Source: Rhodoluna sp.
GTDB taxonomy: Bacteria > Actinomycetota > Actinomycetes > Actinomycetales > Microbacteriaceae
Direction of reading: 5' to 3'
Length of the DNA: 64,000 nt
Assembly (NCBI RefSeq): GCF_024639375.1
Contig: NZ_JAHEIM010000002.1
Span: 62,001-126,000, forward strand
Shown: positions 10,927 to 21,686 of the stretch, piece by piece
Layout: every line of letters begins with the position of its first letter
Numbering within the stretch: the first letter of the stretch is position 1
Position numbers and translations under genes: made by a program
Notes under the pieces: model-generated
The model's input: the letters and a program-made list of their open reading frames with translations, nothing else
Databases searched by the model: none
Told to the model about the DNA's origin: nothing

Positions 10927-12347
10927 TAGTTGACACTCCAATTTGTTGCGTTAGCGCCGTCTTCAATTGTGATTCCGGCGGCTGTCAGTTGATCTCGAAT
11001 CGCATCTGATCGAGCAAAATCTTTTGCAGCGCGCGCTGCGTTTCGTTCGGCAATCAAACTCTGCACCAGCGCATCAAGCACTGAGTCGTTTGATGCAGCC
11101 TTTGCCCAAGTGGCTGAGATTGGGTTAATGCCAAGCACCTCGGTCATTGCCAAAACAGCAACTACGGATGCCGCCGCGGCCTCAAGGTCTTCGCCGTCTA
11201 CTGCCGCGTTGCCGGCACGCACGGTTTCGTGCAGCACACCAAGCGCTGCAGGAATCGCAAGGTCGTCATCCATAGCGTTGATAAATTCTGCAGGAAGTGC
11301 AGCCAACAAATCGGCAGGAACTGAAGTGGTGTGCTTGGTGCCTTCAAGACGACGAGTTGCACGCTGAATGAACGCTTCAATTCTTGAATAGGCCGCTTCG
11401 GCTTCGTCGAGCACACCGTCGTGGTAATCGAGCACCGAGCGATAGTGAGCCGAGCCCAAGTAATAGCGAACTACAACTTCACGAGCCGAGTTCAAAAGAT
11501 CGCTTGCAAAAATCGAGTTGCCCAAAGACTTTGACATCTTTTGACCTCCAACATTTACGAGCCCGTTGTGCAACCAGTAGTTTGCAAATTCATCACCCGC
11601 GGCGCGAGACTGCGCCAACTCGTTTTCGTGGTGTGGGAATCGCAGATCAAGACCACCACCGTGAATGTCAAAGTTAGTGCCCAAATATTTTGTTGCCATA
11701 GCTGAGCATTCAATGTGCCAACCCGGGCGACCGGCACCAAACTTGGTTTGCCAGGCAGCTGATTCTGGTTCGCCAGCCTTGTGCGCTTTCCAAAGTGCAA
11801 AGTCGTGAGGCTCACGCTTGCCGCGTGGGTCAGCATCTGAATCGGCATCCATGTCGTTAATTTTTTGGTTGGTCAGCTCGCCGTAATCGGCCCATTTGCC
11901 AGCCGCAAAATAAACGTTGCCCGAGCCGTCGTCAGCTGGGTAGGCATACCCCGCTTCAATCAGTCGATCAATCAGCTCAAGCATCTCTGGCACGGCTGCC
12001 GTTGCGCGAGGCTCATAGGTCGGCGGCAAAATTCCAAGTGCCGAATAAGCACGGTTGAATTCATTTTCAAACTTGTAGGCAAGTGCCCACCACTGTTCAC
12101 CAGAAAGTTTTGCGTTGTCTAGAACTTTGTCATCAATGTCGGTCACGTTGCGCACCAAAGTAACCTGCATACCTTTGACCTCAAGCCAGCGACGCAGCTG
12201 GTCGTAAACCAGAGCCGAGCGCAAGTGACCAACGTGCGGGGCACCTTGAACGGTTGGGCCACAAAGATAGATGCCAACCTGCCCAGCCACCAATGGGCTG
12301 AAGGGGCGCACCGCTTGGGCGCGCGAATCAAACAGGCTTAGGCTCAC
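10926..12347 (-). CDS. cysS: Cysteinyl-tRNA synthetase
   Basis: YLCGPTVQGAPHVGHLRSALVYDQLRRWL, GGGLDLRFPHHENELAQS, KMSKSLGN. Confidence 0.98.
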   Translation of the reverse strand: MSLSLFDSRAQAVRPFSPLVAGQVGIYLCGPTVQGAPHVGHLRSALVYDQLRRWLEVKGMQVTLVRNVTDIDDKVLDNAKLSGEQWWALAYKFENEFNRAYSALGILPPTYEPRATAAVPEMLELIDRLIEAGYAYPADDGSGNVYFAAGKWADYGELTNQKINDMDADSDADPRGKREPHDFALWKAHKAGEPESAAWQTKFGAGRPGWHIECSAMATKYLGTNFDIHGGGLDLRFPHHENELAQSRAAGDEFANYWLHNGLVNVGGQKMSKSLGNSIFASDLLNSAREVVVRYYLGSAHYRSVLDYHDGVLDEAEAAYSRIEAFIQRATRRLEGTKHTTSVPADLLAALPAEFINAMDDDLAIPAALGVLHETVRAGNAAVDGEDLEAAAASVVAVLAMTEVLGINPISATWAKAASNDSVLDALVQSLIAERNAARAAKDFARSDAIRDQLTAAGITIEDGANATNWSVN

Positions 12348-13519
12348 GAGGCAAGCCTACCTTTGGCACTTGCCAGCAGGGCTGTAGCCACTGCGGCTAC
12401 TCCCTCGCTGTTGCCCAAGAATCCGAGGCCGTCGGTTGTGGTTGCACCAACAGTTACCGGTGCACCCAGGATGCCCGACAACTCAGCTTCGACGGCGGCG
12501 CGCATGGGTGCAACCTTTGGTCGGTTGCCAATAATTTGCACCGCAACGTTTTGAATTGAAAAACCGTTTTCGGCAACAAGTTTCATTGCGCCTTCGAGAA
12601 AGACACGACCGTTAGCGCCTGAGTATTCAGGGCGGTCAACGCCAAAGTTTGAGCCGATGTCGCCAAGGCCGGCAGCCGACAAAAGTGCGTCAACAATTGC
12701 GTGACTCACGGCATCGCCATCGCTGTGCCCTTCAAGCCCGCGCTCCCCGGGCCAAATGATGGTGCCCAAATAAAGCGGCTTGTTTTCGTCTTCACTAAAG
12801 CGGTGCACATCGGAGCCGATGCCGCTTCTAAAAGTATTTGCAAAACGAAGTTCGGCAGCAGCCAGGTCTTCCGCGGTTGTAATTTTGAAGGCCGCTTCTT
12901 CACCCTCGACCGAAACAATTTGACCGCCATGCGCTTGAAATAGAGCAGCGTCATCGGTGAATTCATTAGCCGCAGCGGCATAGGCCGAAACAAGATCGGC
13001 AACTTTAAAACCCTGCGGAGTTTGAGCAACACGCAACAAATTGCGATCAACCGTTTCACGAACAATTTCACCGTCAACACGTTTGATGGTGTCAACAATT
13101 TTTAGTGCTGGCACCACGCCATAACCAGAGCGACGAACTTCGTTGGCTACTCGCTGAAACAAACTTGCCGGGGCAAGCGCACGCGCAGCATCGTGCACCA
13201 AAACAACATCCAAAGTTTCATCGAGCACACCGAGTGCATTGGCAATTGATTGCTGACGAGAATCGCCGCCCACCACAACGTCGAAGCGAATTGATTTGCC
13301 TGCGAGCGCAAGATCGGCAAGTTCGGCGGTTTGCTGTTCGTGCCCAGCTGGCACGGCGATGATTACTTGCTCAAGAGAGGCAAGCGGCGCAATGTTTTCA
13401 AGAGTGTGCTGAAGCAAAGTCTTCTCGGCAAGCGAGACGAATGCTTTTGGTTTGTTGGCACCGAGACGGGTGCCAAGGCCTGCGGCCACAACAACCACCG
13501 CGAGATCGCGATTGGTCAT
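12344..13519 (-). CDS. ispDF: Bifunctional IspD/IspF (MEP pathway)
   Basis: N-terminal AAGLGTRLGANKPKAF (IspD) fused to RSGIGSDVHRF...LEGHSDGDAVSHAIVDALLSAAGLGDIG (IspF). Confidence 0.97.
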   Translation of the reverse strand: MTNRDLAVVVVAAGLGTRLGANKPKAFVSLAEKTLLQHTLENIAPLASLEQVIIAVPAGHEQQTAELADLALAGKSIRFDVVVGGDSRQQSIANALGVLDETLDVVLVHDAARALAPASLFQRVANEVRRSGYGVVPALKIVDTIKRVDGEIVRETVDRNLLRVAQTPQGFKVADLVSAYAAAANEFTDDAALFQAHGGQIVSVEGEEAAFKITTAEDLAAAELRFANTFRSGIGSDVHRFSEDENKPLYLGTIIWPGERGLEGHSDGDAVSHAIVDALLSAAGLGDIGSNFGVDRPEYSGANGRVFLEGAMKLVAENGFSIQNVAVQIIGNRPKVAPMRAAVEAELSGILGAPVTVGATTTDGLGFLGNSEGVAAVATALLASAKGRLAS

Positions 13520-13526
13520 GTGGGGC

Positions 13527-14009
13527 CTAAGAAGCTAGAACTTCATCAAGAGTTGCCGAAGCCTTAACCTCATCAACTTTGCGAGCAAGGGCAAGTTCTG
13601 AAACCAAGATTTGCCGAGCCTTGGCAAGCATGCGCTTTTCACCAGCAGACAAGCCGCGGTCTTGGTCGCGGCGCCATAGGTCGCGAACAACCTCAGAAAC
13701 CTTTACAACGTCTCCGGATGCCAGCTTCTCAAGGTTTGCCTTGTAGCGGCGTGACCAGTTGGTTGGCTCTTCGGTGAACTCGGCGCGAAGCACGCTGAAA
13801 ACTTGCTCAACGCCCTTCTTGTTGATTACGTCTCGCACGCCAACCATCTCAACGTTCTCTGCAGGAACCCAAATGGTTAGGTCCCCCTGGGCAACCTTTA
13901 GTTGTAGGTACAACTTGGTTTCAGAACGAATGGTTTTGTTAGCAACCTCAACGATTTGAGCTGCTCCGTGGTGTGGATAAACGACTGTTTCGCCGACTTC
14001 AAACTTCAT
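13527..14009 (-). CDS. carD: CarD family transcriptional regulator
   Basis: [22 protein letters not shown]...; start moved to the conserved MKFEVG. Confidence 0.96.
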   Translation of the reverse strand: MKFEVGETVVYPHHGAAQIVEVANKTIRSETKLYLQLKVAQGDLTIWVPAENVEMVGVRDVINKKGVEQVFSVLRAEFTEEPTNWSRRYKANLEKLASGDVVKVSEVVRDLWRRDQDRGLSAGEKRMLAKARQILVSELALARKVDEVKASATLDEVLAS

Positions 14010-14108
14010 GCAGGTGATTCCCTTCAGAAACCACGATTTTACCACAGGGTTGCACTGTAACAAAGGGATAAACTAATAGCGCTATTGAGTGTTTCTCGGG
14101 AGGAAATA

Positions 14109-14627
14109 ATGACTATTCGTAAGTTTGCAACCGTTGCTATCGCAGCAGCCCTAGTTTTTGGTACTGCCGGTTGCACATTCACCTCTCCAGTGGCTACCCG
14201 CCAGGCTTACAGCCCGAGCGACGGTGCCCAGGTAAACCTAGAGACCATCAAGGCCCGCAACTTCATTTACCTAAGCAACGGCACCCAGGCTGCGCTATTT
14301 GGCTCACTAGTCAACTCAGGCCTGCAAGACGCTGAAGTTCACATTCAGTACACCGATGCCACCTTGAACGAGAAGAAAGACGTTCACTTCATCGTTAAGG
14401 CCGGCCAGAAGCTAGACATTGGCTACAACGGCGAGCCAGCCCTAGGAATCGACCTAGACAAGACTCCAGGCAAGATCGTGAGCATCTTCGTTGGTCAAGA
14501 CTCAGCAACTGGCAACGAGATTCGTGTTCCTGTTCTAGACGGCACCCTAAGCGAATATGCACCGCTAGTGGCCACCTTGAGCACCGTCACTCCTGCAGCC
14601 GGCGAAGCAGACCAGCACGCAGAATAA
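14109..14627 (+). CDS. Putative lipoprotein, unknown function
   Basis: MTIRKFATVAIAAALVFGTAGCTF lipobox; start moved from 14085. Confidence 0.75.
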   Translation: MTIRKFATVAIAAALVFGTAGCTFTSPVATRQAYSPSDGAQVNLETIKARNFIYLSNGTQAALFGSLVNSGLQDAEVHIQYTDATLNEKKDVHFIVKAGQKLDIGYNGEPALGIDLDKTPGKIVSIFVGQDSATGNEIRVPVLDGTLSEYAPLVATLSTVTPAAGEADQHAE

Positions 14628-14638
14628 GTTTTCAATGC

Positions 14639-14668
14639 AAAAACCCTCCCGATTGGGAGGGTTTTTGG
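14639..14668. terminator. Rho-independent terminator between convergent genes
   Basis: caaaaaccctcccgattgggagggtttttg hairpin. Confidence 0.88.
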
Positions 14669-14676
14669 TTTAAGGC

Positions 14677-15363
14677 TTAGACCTCGTATTTATAGCCGAG
14701 ACCACGAACGGTGAGCAGGTGCTCTGGGCGGGCCGGGTCATCTTCAATCTTTGAGCGAATGCGCTTGATGTGAACATCCAAAGTCTTGGTGTCACCAAAG
14801 TAGTTTGAACCCCACACGCGGTCAATGATTTGACCACGGGTAAGCACGCGGTTGGCGTTTTCAAGCAAAAGCTCCAGCAGTTCAAACTCTTTGAGCGGCA
14901 TTGAAACCTTTTCACCGTGCACAAACACCAGGTGGCGGTCAACATCCATGCGCACTGAACCAACCTCGAGAATGCCGGGGGTTTCGTGAACCACCGGTGA
15001 CTCAGCCTGGCGGCGAAGCACTGCCTTCATGCGAGCCAATAGCTCACGAGTTGAATAAGGCTTGGTCACGTAGTCATCGGCACCGATTTCTAGGCCAACC
15101 ACTTTGTCAATTTCAGAGTCTTTTGCGGTAAGCATGATGATTGGCACCTGCGAGGTGTTGCGAATGTGGCGGCAAACTTCATTGCCGCTCATTCCTGGCA
15201 ACATCAGGTCGAGCAGAATCATGTCTGCACCGAAGTCTTCGAAGACACTAACTGCCTGGCTGCCATCTTCGGCCTCGACTACGTCGTAACCCTCTTTTTG
15301 CAACAGGTAAACCAAAGGCTCACGAAGTGACTTTTCATCTTCAACAACTAGAACACGGGTCAT
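14677..15363 (-). CDS. regX3: Response regulator, RegX3-type
   Basis: OmpR/PhoB family: MTRVLVVEDEKSLREPLVYLLQKEGYDVVEAEDG..., YVTKPYSTRELLARMKAVLRR; winged helix; next to SenX3-like kinase, PhoU and Gpm. Confidence 0.93.
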   Translation of the reverse strand: MTRVLVVEDEKSLREPLVYLLQKEGYDVVEAEDGSQAVSVFEDFGADMILLDLMLPGMSGNEVCRHIRNTSQVPIIMLTAKDSEIDKVVGLEIGADDYVTKPYSTRELLARMKAVLRRQAESPVVHETPGILEVGSVRMDVDRHLVFVHGEKVSMPLKEFELLELLLENANRVLTRGQIIDRVWGSNYFGDTKTLDVHIKRIRSKIEDDPARPEHLLTVRGLGYKYEV

Positions 15364-16529
15364 TCTTCATCCTCAATGTCTTGCTCATTTACTATCGGCA
15401 GGCGCAGGGTGAATGTAGAACCCAAACCTGGTCGAGAAAATACTTGGATGTCGCCGCGGTGGTTCAAGGCAACATGCTTCACGATCGACAACCCGAGGCC
15501 AGTGCCTCCGGTTTGACGTGAGCGAGATGGGTCAGCGCGATAGAAACGTTCAAAGATTCGTTCTTGGTGCTCAGGCGCGATTCCAACTCCGTTGTCGGTA
15601 ACCGAGATTGCTGCAATATCGTCTGGTTCGATTCTCAAACCGATGCCCACTTGGCTGCCTTCATCCGAGTACAAAATTGCATTCTCGATGAGGTTCTTGA
15701 CTGCCATGGTGAGCATTTCGTGATCGCCCAAAACCTTCACGCCGGCAGGGGCATCCGAGCTAATACGCACGTGGCGACGCTCGGCCAAAACTTGATTGCG
15801 CTCGACGCCTTCAGAGATAACTCCGGATAGGTCGATCACATGCGCGTTTTTGGCTATGTCGGCACTCTGTAGGCGAGATAGCTGAATGATGTCTTGAACC
15901 AAGCTGGCTAGGCGACGAGATTCGCGAAACAGGTCACCGGCGAATTTCTTCACCATGGTTGCGTCATCCGCGGCGTCGACCAATGCTTCGGATAGCAGGC
16001 TGATTGCCCCAATTGGTGTTTTAAGTTCGTGTGAAATGTTGGCCACAAAATCGCGGCGAGTGTCTTCGAGTCGCTTTGACTCGGTTTCGTCTTCGACAGT
16101 CAAAAGCACGTTGCCATCTTTGAGCAAGGCGGCGCGAGCATGAACCCAAACGCTGTCGTTGCGCAGGCCAGTTGACAGCTCAAACTCACCTTCGCATGGG
16201 TTGCCTGAGATGCGGGCCTTTTCGACCAGCTCAACCAACGAGCTGTGAATCAAGATGCGGTTTTGAACCAAACCCAGAACTTGAGCCCCGGTGGTAGCGC
16301 GAACGACGTGATTTGAGCCATCCACAACAACGCCAGCGGTAGCCAAGACATCCAGCAGGTATGCCACAGTTTCCTGCACTGGCTGGGTCGCAACGGCTTC
16401 CAATTCGGCCTTCCGGGTTCGAAGTGCCAGAACCCAAACCAGCACGCCTCCAACCAAGAAACCCAGCACTGCTGCTAGTAGTATGGCGAAGGATGCGTTC
16501 ACATTCTTAACACTAGGCGATTCTGACAT
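15360..16529 (-). CDS. senX3: Sensor histidine kinase, SenX3-type
   Basis: PAS-like region, NISHELKTPIGAISLLSEAL, GGTGLGLSIVKHVALNHRGDI; overlaps regX3. Confidence 0.93.
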   Translation of the reverse strand: MSESPSVKNVNASFAILLAAVLGFLVGGVLVWVLALRTRKAELEAVATQPVQETVAYLLDVLATAGVVVDGSNHVVRATTGAQVLGLVQNRILIHSSLVELVEKARISGNPCEGEFELSTGLRNDSVWVHARAALLKDGNVLLTVEDETESKRLEDTRRDFVANISHELKTPIGAISLLSEALVDAADDATMVKKFAGDLFRESRRLASLVQDIIQLSRLQSADIAKNAHVIDLSGVISEGVERNQVLAERRHVRISSDAPAGVKVLGDHEMLTMAVKNLIENAILYSDEGSQVGIGLRIEPDDIAAISVTDNGVGIAPEHQERIFERFYRADPSRSRQTGGTGLGLSIVKHVALNHRGDIQVFSRPGLGSTFTLRLPIVNEQDIEDEE

Positions 16530-16652
16530 CCCGCCCGAGTGGAGGGTTTACGCATCCGAGGAAATTTGGCCTTAGTTCAAGCACTATTTCGCCTTTGTTT
16601 ACCTAAGGCTGTCAGGGTTCTTGCTAATACACAGTTTTAAGGAAGGTGCACC

Positions 16653-17312
16653 ATGCGCGAAATTTTTCAGTCTCAGCTGCACGAGGTTCAGACTCGCCTA
16701 ATCGAGATTGCCGAAGACGCCGCACGTGTGGCAGAGAAGGCCACTAAGGCTTTCACCACCTCAGATGTGACTCTTGCCGACGAGGCCATTGCCGTTGCCG
16801 ACGCCATGACCAATAAGGCGCTGGCTCTAGACGAGCTAGTAATCAAGATTTTGGCAAAGCAATCACCGGTTGCTCGCGACCTGCGCATCCTGGTGTCAGC
16901 CCTTCGCATCTCAGCTTCGCTTGAGCGCATGGGTGCTCTTGCTGGCCACATCGCGGCAATCGCCCGCTACCGTTTTCCAGGTGCAGCTGTTCCTGAAGCA
17001 CTAAAGGCAACCTTCGAAGAGATGGGCGCACTTGACGTGAAGCTGGCTCACCAGGTTGTTGAGCTTTTGAAGAACACCGACGCAGACTTCGCTCGCCAGA
17101 TTCAGGCTGAGGATGAGCGTGTGGATGAATTGCACCGCAGCGTATTCGACACCGTTCTTGGCGACAGCTGGAAAGAGAACGCAATGTTCACCGTTGACGT
17201 GACTCTAGCTAGCCGCTACCACGAGCGTTTTGCAGACCACGTAGTAGACATTTCATCGAAGGTTAGCTACCTAACCACCGGTGACTGGTCAGACGAAGAC
17301 CTAACCGCTTAG
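16653..17312 (+). CDS. phoU: Phosphate transport regulator PhoU
   Basis: MREIFQSQLHEVQTRLIEIAEDAARV...; two-repeat helical PhoU; divergent to senX3. Confidence 0.95.
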   Translation: MREIFQSQLHEVQTRLIEIAEDAARVAEKATKAFTTSDVTLADEAIAVADAMTNKALALDELVIKILAKQSPVARDLRILVSALRISASLERMGALAGHIAAIARYRFPGAAVPEALKATFEEMGALDVKLAHQVVELLKNTDADFARQIQAEDERVDELHRSVFDTVLGDSWKENAMFTVDVTLASRYHERFADHVVDISSKVSYLTTGDWSDEDLTA

Positions 17313-17320
17313 TTTTTAGC

Positions 17321-17360
17321 AATAAGAAAAGGCCTCCCGATTGGGAGGCCTTTTCTTATT
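17321..17360. terminator. Bidirectional rho-independent terminator
   Basis: aataagaaaaggcctcccgattgggaggccttttcttatt, a near-perfect 40 bp hairpin between convergent phoU and gpmA. Confidence 0.95.
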
Positions 17361-17371
17361 AGCTTGTGGTT

Positions 17372-18127
17372 TTACTTCTTGTTGCCTTGTGCCGCAACTG
17401 CAGCAGCGCCAGCGGCAGCAGCCTCTGGGTCAAGGTATTCGCCGCCCTCAACGATTGGCTTGAAGTTTTCGTCTAGCTTGTAAACCAACGGAATTCCGGT
17501 TGGAATGTTTAGCTCGGCGATCTCATCATCTGAAACGTGGTCGAGGTGCTTTACCAATGCACGTAGCGAGTTGCCGTGTGCGGTAACCAAAACGGTCTTG
17601 CCCTCTTTTAGCGAAGGCTGAATGTCTGAAAGCCAATAAGGCAACATGCGCTCTAGAACATCTTTGAGGCATTCGGTCTTTGGCACATCTGAACCCAAGT
17701 CTGCATAACGCTCATCGTGAGCTTGCGAATACTTATCGTTGTCATCGATTGGCGGTGGTGGCACGTCATAGCTGCGGCGCCAGGTTTGGAACATCTCGGC
17801 ACCGTACTCTTCAAGAGTCTGTGCCTTGTCTTTGCCTTGCAACGCACCATAGTGACGCTCGTTCAAACGCCAGTCACGCTTCACGTCGATCCAGCTGCGG
17901 TCGGCGGCACTCAACGCAATGTGTGCGGTGTTGATTGCGCGCTTTAGGCGTGATGTGTAAAGCAGGTCTGGCTTTAGGCCTGACTCGGCTAGCAGTTCAC
18001 CTGCACGCTTGGCTTCTTCGCGACCTTGGTCGCTTAGGTCTACGTCTACCCATCCGGTAAACAAGTTCTTCTGGTTCCAGTCACTGTTTCCGTGACGCAA
18101 CAGGATCAATGTGTATTTAGCGGTCAT
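17372..18127 (-). CDS. gpmA: 2,3-bisphosphoglycerate-dependent phosphoglycerate mutase
   Basis: [33 protein letters not shown]; start moved to MTAKYTL. Confidence 0.97.
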   Translation of the reverse strand: MTAKYTLILLRHGNSDWNQKNLFTGWVDVDLSDQGREEAKRAGELLAESGLKPDLLYTSRLKRAINTAHIALSAADRSWIDVKRDWRLNERHYGALQGKDKAQTLEEYGAEMFQTWRRSYDVPPPPIDDNDKYSQAHDERYADLGSDVPKTECLKDVLERMLPYWLSDIQPSLKEGKTVLVTAHGNSLRALVKHLDHVSDDEIAELNIPTGIPLVYKLDENFKPIVEGGEYLDPEAAAAGAAAVAAQGNKK

Positions 18128-18162
18128 GCGCTCAAGTTTAGAGGTTCGACTAGGTTGGTTTC

Positions 18163-18954
18163 GTGGCAGCAAAAAAGCCAATTGGCACAATCACTCGGGG
18201 AACCACCAACCCCAACCGACTTCGACGAATCGATCGGTACATTGCTGCCCTGCCTATTCTTCGAACCGCGGATGAGCCAATCGTGGTTGACCTTGGCTTT
18301 GGTGCCAGCCCAATAACCGCGATCGAGTTGCTGCAGCGCCTTCAAAAAGTGAATCGTGGCACACACGTGGTTGGCATCGAGATTGACCGCGAGCGAGTTG
18401 AGCGAGGGCTTGCCGTGGCCGGCCCCAACCTGCACTTCACCCACGGCGGCTTCGAAGTGCCCTTGCCTGCTGCGCTGGCTAACAGCGCCACAGTGATTCG
18501 CGCCTTCAATGTGTTGCGTCAGTATGACGAGAGCGAAGTGGCAGCGGCTTGGGCGCTAATGCAAAAGAGGCTTACGCCGGGTGGCGTGATTGTTGAAGGC
18601 ACCTGCGATGAAATTGGCCGACTGGCCAGCTGGGTCACCTTGGATGCCACCGGCCCGATTAGTTTCACAATTTCACTTCGACTGAGTGGCCTGGAAATGC
18701 CGAGCAAAGTTGCCGAGCGTCTGCCCAAGATTTTGATTCACCACAACCAACCCGGTGAAAAGATTCACGAGTTTTTGAGTGCCCTCGACATGGCGTGGCA
18801 AACGAATTCAGGCATTGGCGCATTTGGGGCAGCCCAACGCTGGGTTGCCAGTTGCAAACAGTTGGTTGAAGCGGGTTGGCCAATTGTTGGCGATCACAAA
18901 CGTTGGCGCTTGGGTGAAATCAGTTTGGATTGGAAAGCAGTGCAGCCAAACTAG
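18163..18954 (+). CDS. Class I SAM-dependent methyltransferase-like protein
   Basis: [20 protein letters not shown]...[14 protein letters not shown]-binding motifs. Confidence 0.8.
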   Translation: MAAKKPIGTITRGTTNPNRLRRIDRYIAALPILRTADEPIVVDLGFGASPITAIELLQRLQKVNRGTHVVGIEIDRERVERGLAVAGPNLHFTHGGFEVPLPAALANSATVIRAFNVLRQYDESEVAAAWALMQKRLTPGGVIVEGTCDEIGRLASWVTLDATGPISFTISLRLSGLEMPSKVAERLPKILIHHNQPGEKIHEFLSALDMAWQTNSGIGAFGAAQRWVASCKQLVEAGWPIVGDHKRWRLGEISLDWKAVQPN

Positions 18955-18966
18955 ATTTTGAGCTGC

Positions 18967-20043
18967 CTAGATAGTCGGCAATTCGGTGCGAGCGGCATCC
19001 TCAGTCATGCCACTGGCACACAACAGGTCGACCAATAACGGGCGCAGCAACAGCAAAACGCTTGCCTCGCGAATTTCGTTGGCGATGCCGAAGCGCTTTG
19101 GGTCAAGCTGGTGAATAATTTCAACGAACATTTCTTGAGCATCGCCACGAGCTTGTTCGTCCTCGAGACCACGCTGCAACATCGTGGTTGCGCTTCCAAT
19201 CTGATCGAACAAGTCAGCCAGGTATGGTCTGGCCTTGCCGTCGTCAACTAAAAAGTCAACGCGACGAACCACTACGCGCAAATTGCGAGTCGCAAGATCC
19301 ATGCCACGCATCAAGCGCACTTGTCCCGAAAGTTCATCGCGATATTTGCGAAGAAACGGCGAGATGCGCGAAACGGCAATTGCACTGTCGAGCGAGAGGC
19401 GCCAGTTGTCTACCAGCGGTTGAGACTTGCGCATCTGCGCGAGTGCCGCGTCGGCAACTCGGTTATCAACTCGGCGCACTGCAATCTCGAGTGCCTTTAG
19501 TGAATCAAGAAAAACAAAGAACAAAGCTTCACCGTCGTGCTTGGCCAAGCCGCGCGGGTCACGCGGAATCAACGCGGTGAAAAGTAATGCAGTTGCACCA
19601 CCGAGCAAACCATCAAGGCTACGGATAAATGCACCGCCCTCGGGCGCCGGCATGATGTAAACCAACATCGCCTGAATGCCAACCGTGAGTGCAAACGCAG
19701 CAGAACCGTTGATAAATCTTGCAGCGGTGAGACAAATCAACAGCACGAGTGCCATTTGCCAAACACCTGAGCCAATCACCCAAAGCAAAACTTCACTGAG
19801 TGCAATTCCCAGAATCATTCCAAAGGCTGTTTGCAGCACACGCTTCGGTCTGGCATCACGCGAAAAACCTAGCGAAGCAATGGTGACCGTAACCGCAAAG
19901 ATTGGATTGGTGTGCCCAAGCAAAAAATGAGCAATCGAAAAAGCGGCGGTGGCACCCAGAACAATTTGCAAAATCGGTGGCACCGATTGAATTACGCGTG
20001 ATGTTGATTCGCGCAAACTCCAGTGCAATTTTGGAGTTTTCAT
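18967..20043 (-). CDS. FUSC family membrane protein
   Basis: Multiple TM helices (GATAAFSIAHFLLGHTNPIFAVTVTIASLGFSRDARPKRVLQTAFGMILGIALSEV) and soluble C-terminal domain. Confidence 0.85.
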   Translation of the reverse strand: MKTPKLHWSLRESTSRVIQSVPPILQIVLGATAAFSIAHFLLGHTNPIFAVTVTIASLGFSRDARPKRVLQTAFGMILGIALSEVLLWVIGSGVWQMALVLLICLTAARFINGSAAFALTVGIQAMLVYIMPAPEGGAFIRSLDGLLGGATALLFTALIPRDPRGLAKHDGEALFFVFLDSLKALEIAVRRVDNRVADAALAQMRKSQPLVDNWRLSLDSAIAVSRISPFLRKYRDELSGQVRLMRGMDLATRNLRVVVRRVDFLVDDGKARPYLADLFDQIGSATTMLQRGLEDEQARGDAQEMFVEIIHQLDPKRFGIANEIREASVLLLLRPLLVDLLCASGMTEDAARTELPTI

Positions 20044-21077
20044 TTGTGCCTTCCGCCCATCAACAAATTGCGCTTCGGCAAATCCGCGGCCTTGCCAGCG
20101 CTAGCCGGCACGATTACTTCTTGGTTCGCGGCAATCGCCCCAACACTGCTTTCAACAACCAGGTGAGCTGCCTCGGGCACGCTTCGACTCAACAGCGCCA
20201 ATGCAATCGGGCCCATCTCATAATGGTTGGCCGCAACGGTGATCTTGCCTCGGATGGCTTCATCGCCAGCAACTCGAACCGCATCACCCGCATCGGGAAT
20301 TGCGTGCCCCGAACCATCGAGGTGCAAGAAAGTTAAGCGACGAGGCGGGTGACCAAGGTTGTGCACCTTGGCAATCGTTTCTTGGCCGCGGTAGCAACCC
20401 TTGCTCATGTGCACCGCGGTTGAAAGCCAATCAAATTCGTGAGGCAGAGCCTTGTCGTCAACTTCGGTGAGTTGGCGCGGGCGATGCGCTGCAACGCGCA
20501 CCGCGTCATAAGCCATTAGTCCGGCGGCTTCGTAATTTGCAGCAACTGCAACGATGTTGCTAGCCGCAATTAGGTTTTCGGTCCAAGGCCAAACTGCAGG
20601 TCGAGCCATTGAATAACGAACTCCACCGGCGACTACGCCCGGCCACGGATCCTGCCAAACCAAGGGCACACCATTAGAAACCTCGGCCTCAGTCAATGCC
20701 GCACCTAGGTGACCAACTACTGCGAAGTCATCCGAACGGTCTTGAATTTCAACTTTTTTGCGAAACACCATTTTGTTAAGCCAGGACAACAATGGTTCGC
20801 GGCCTTCTGCTTCAACAATCAACCAAGAAGTTTGACCGTCATCTAAGAAGTGGATTACCTGTTCGACGTGACCGTTCGGGTCTAGCAACAATGTTTCGGC
20901 AGAAACTCCAGGCGCCAGGTTTGAAAGATTTTGCGAGAGCAAAGAGTGCAACCAAGTTAGGCGATCTTCGCCACTCACGGTGATGATGCCCCGAGGGCCG
21001 AGTTCAACAATTGCTGTGCCGGCAACTAAATTGCGTTGCTCAATCATTGGGTTACCAAAATGTGCGGCAACACTCAT
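20040..21077 (-). CDS. ygfZ: Folate-binding YgfZ family protein
   Basis: GEDRLTWLHSLLSQNL, MSKGCYRGQETIAKVHNLGHPPRRL (K-G-C-Y-x-G-Q-E motif). Confidence 0.94.
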   Translation of the reverse strand: MSVAAHFGNPMIEQRNLVAGTAIVELGPRGIITVSGEDRLTWLHSLLSQNLSNLAPGVSAETLLLDPNGHVEQVIHFLDDGQTSWLIVEAEGREPLLSWLNKMVFRKKVEIQDRSDDFAVVGHLGAALTEAEVSNGVPLVWQDPWPGVVAGGVRYSMARPAVWPWTENLIAASNIVAVAANYEAAGLMAYDAVRVAAHRPRQLTEVDDKALPHEFDWLSTAVHMSKGCYRGQETIAKVHNLGHPPRRLTFLHLDGSGHAIPDAGDAVRVAGDEAIRGKITVAANHYEMGPIALALLSRSVPEAAHLVVESSVGAIAANQEVIVPASAGKAADLPKRNLLMGGRHK

Positions 21078-21079
21078 GT

Positions 21080-21685
21080 TTACTCAACTCGTTCAAGGCG
21101 TGCAGATGCATGCGGCTTTAGGTCGCCGCCGGGTAACGCGATTTCCCAAACCCACAACAGTGCACCTTCAACCAAACCGAAAAGTCTGGTTGAGTGTCGA
21201 TAAGTTTTTGCACCTTCGAATGCAGCACCGTGTGCTGAGGCAAGGTCGATGCGAGCACCCTTGATTTTTCCGTTGTAAAGCTCGGCCATTCCACCCGGGT
21301 GCAACATTGAAACCTGAATGTCGAAGCCACCTTCTTTATTGCGCAACTTTTCGAGGTCTTCGTGGGTTTGCAAACTTGGAGTGCCGGTGCCTACCAAAAG
21401 GCCTGGGCCGTGATCGGCAGGTTCGGCTGGTCTAGCCAAGCGCCAGTAGCCAAGTTCACTTGGCAACGGAGTGCTGGAGTCGGCGATTAGTTCGGCCGAA
21501 GAAACATAGGTGAGGGCATTCGAGCCGTCGTGCGCAAATTCCATGCGCTGTTTGAACTCTTGTTCAATTGGGGCCTCGTCAGAATCATTCAACTTATAGC
21601 TGATGACTCCGGTCCCCTCCCATTTGCCAACTAGAAAGGCGAATGGGGTGAGCTCCAGAGGAAGACCTTCTGGAAGTACGAACAA
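21080..21685 (-). CDS. FABP-like / nitrobindin-type heme-binding beta-barrel protein
   Basis: PFAFLVGKWEGTGVISY, GYWRLARP, THEDLEKL regions; TTG start. Confidence 0.85.
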   Translation of the reverse strand: MFVLPEGLPLELTPFAFLVGKWEGTGVISYKLNDSDEAPIEQEFKQRMEFAHDGSNALTYVSSAELIADSSTPLPSELGYWRLARPAEPADHGPGLLVGTGTPSLQTHEDLEKLRNKEGGFDIQVSMLHPGGMAELYNGKIKGARIDLASAHGAAFEGAKTYRHSTRLFGLVEGALLWVWEIALPGGDLKPHASARLERVE

Positions 21686-21686
21686 C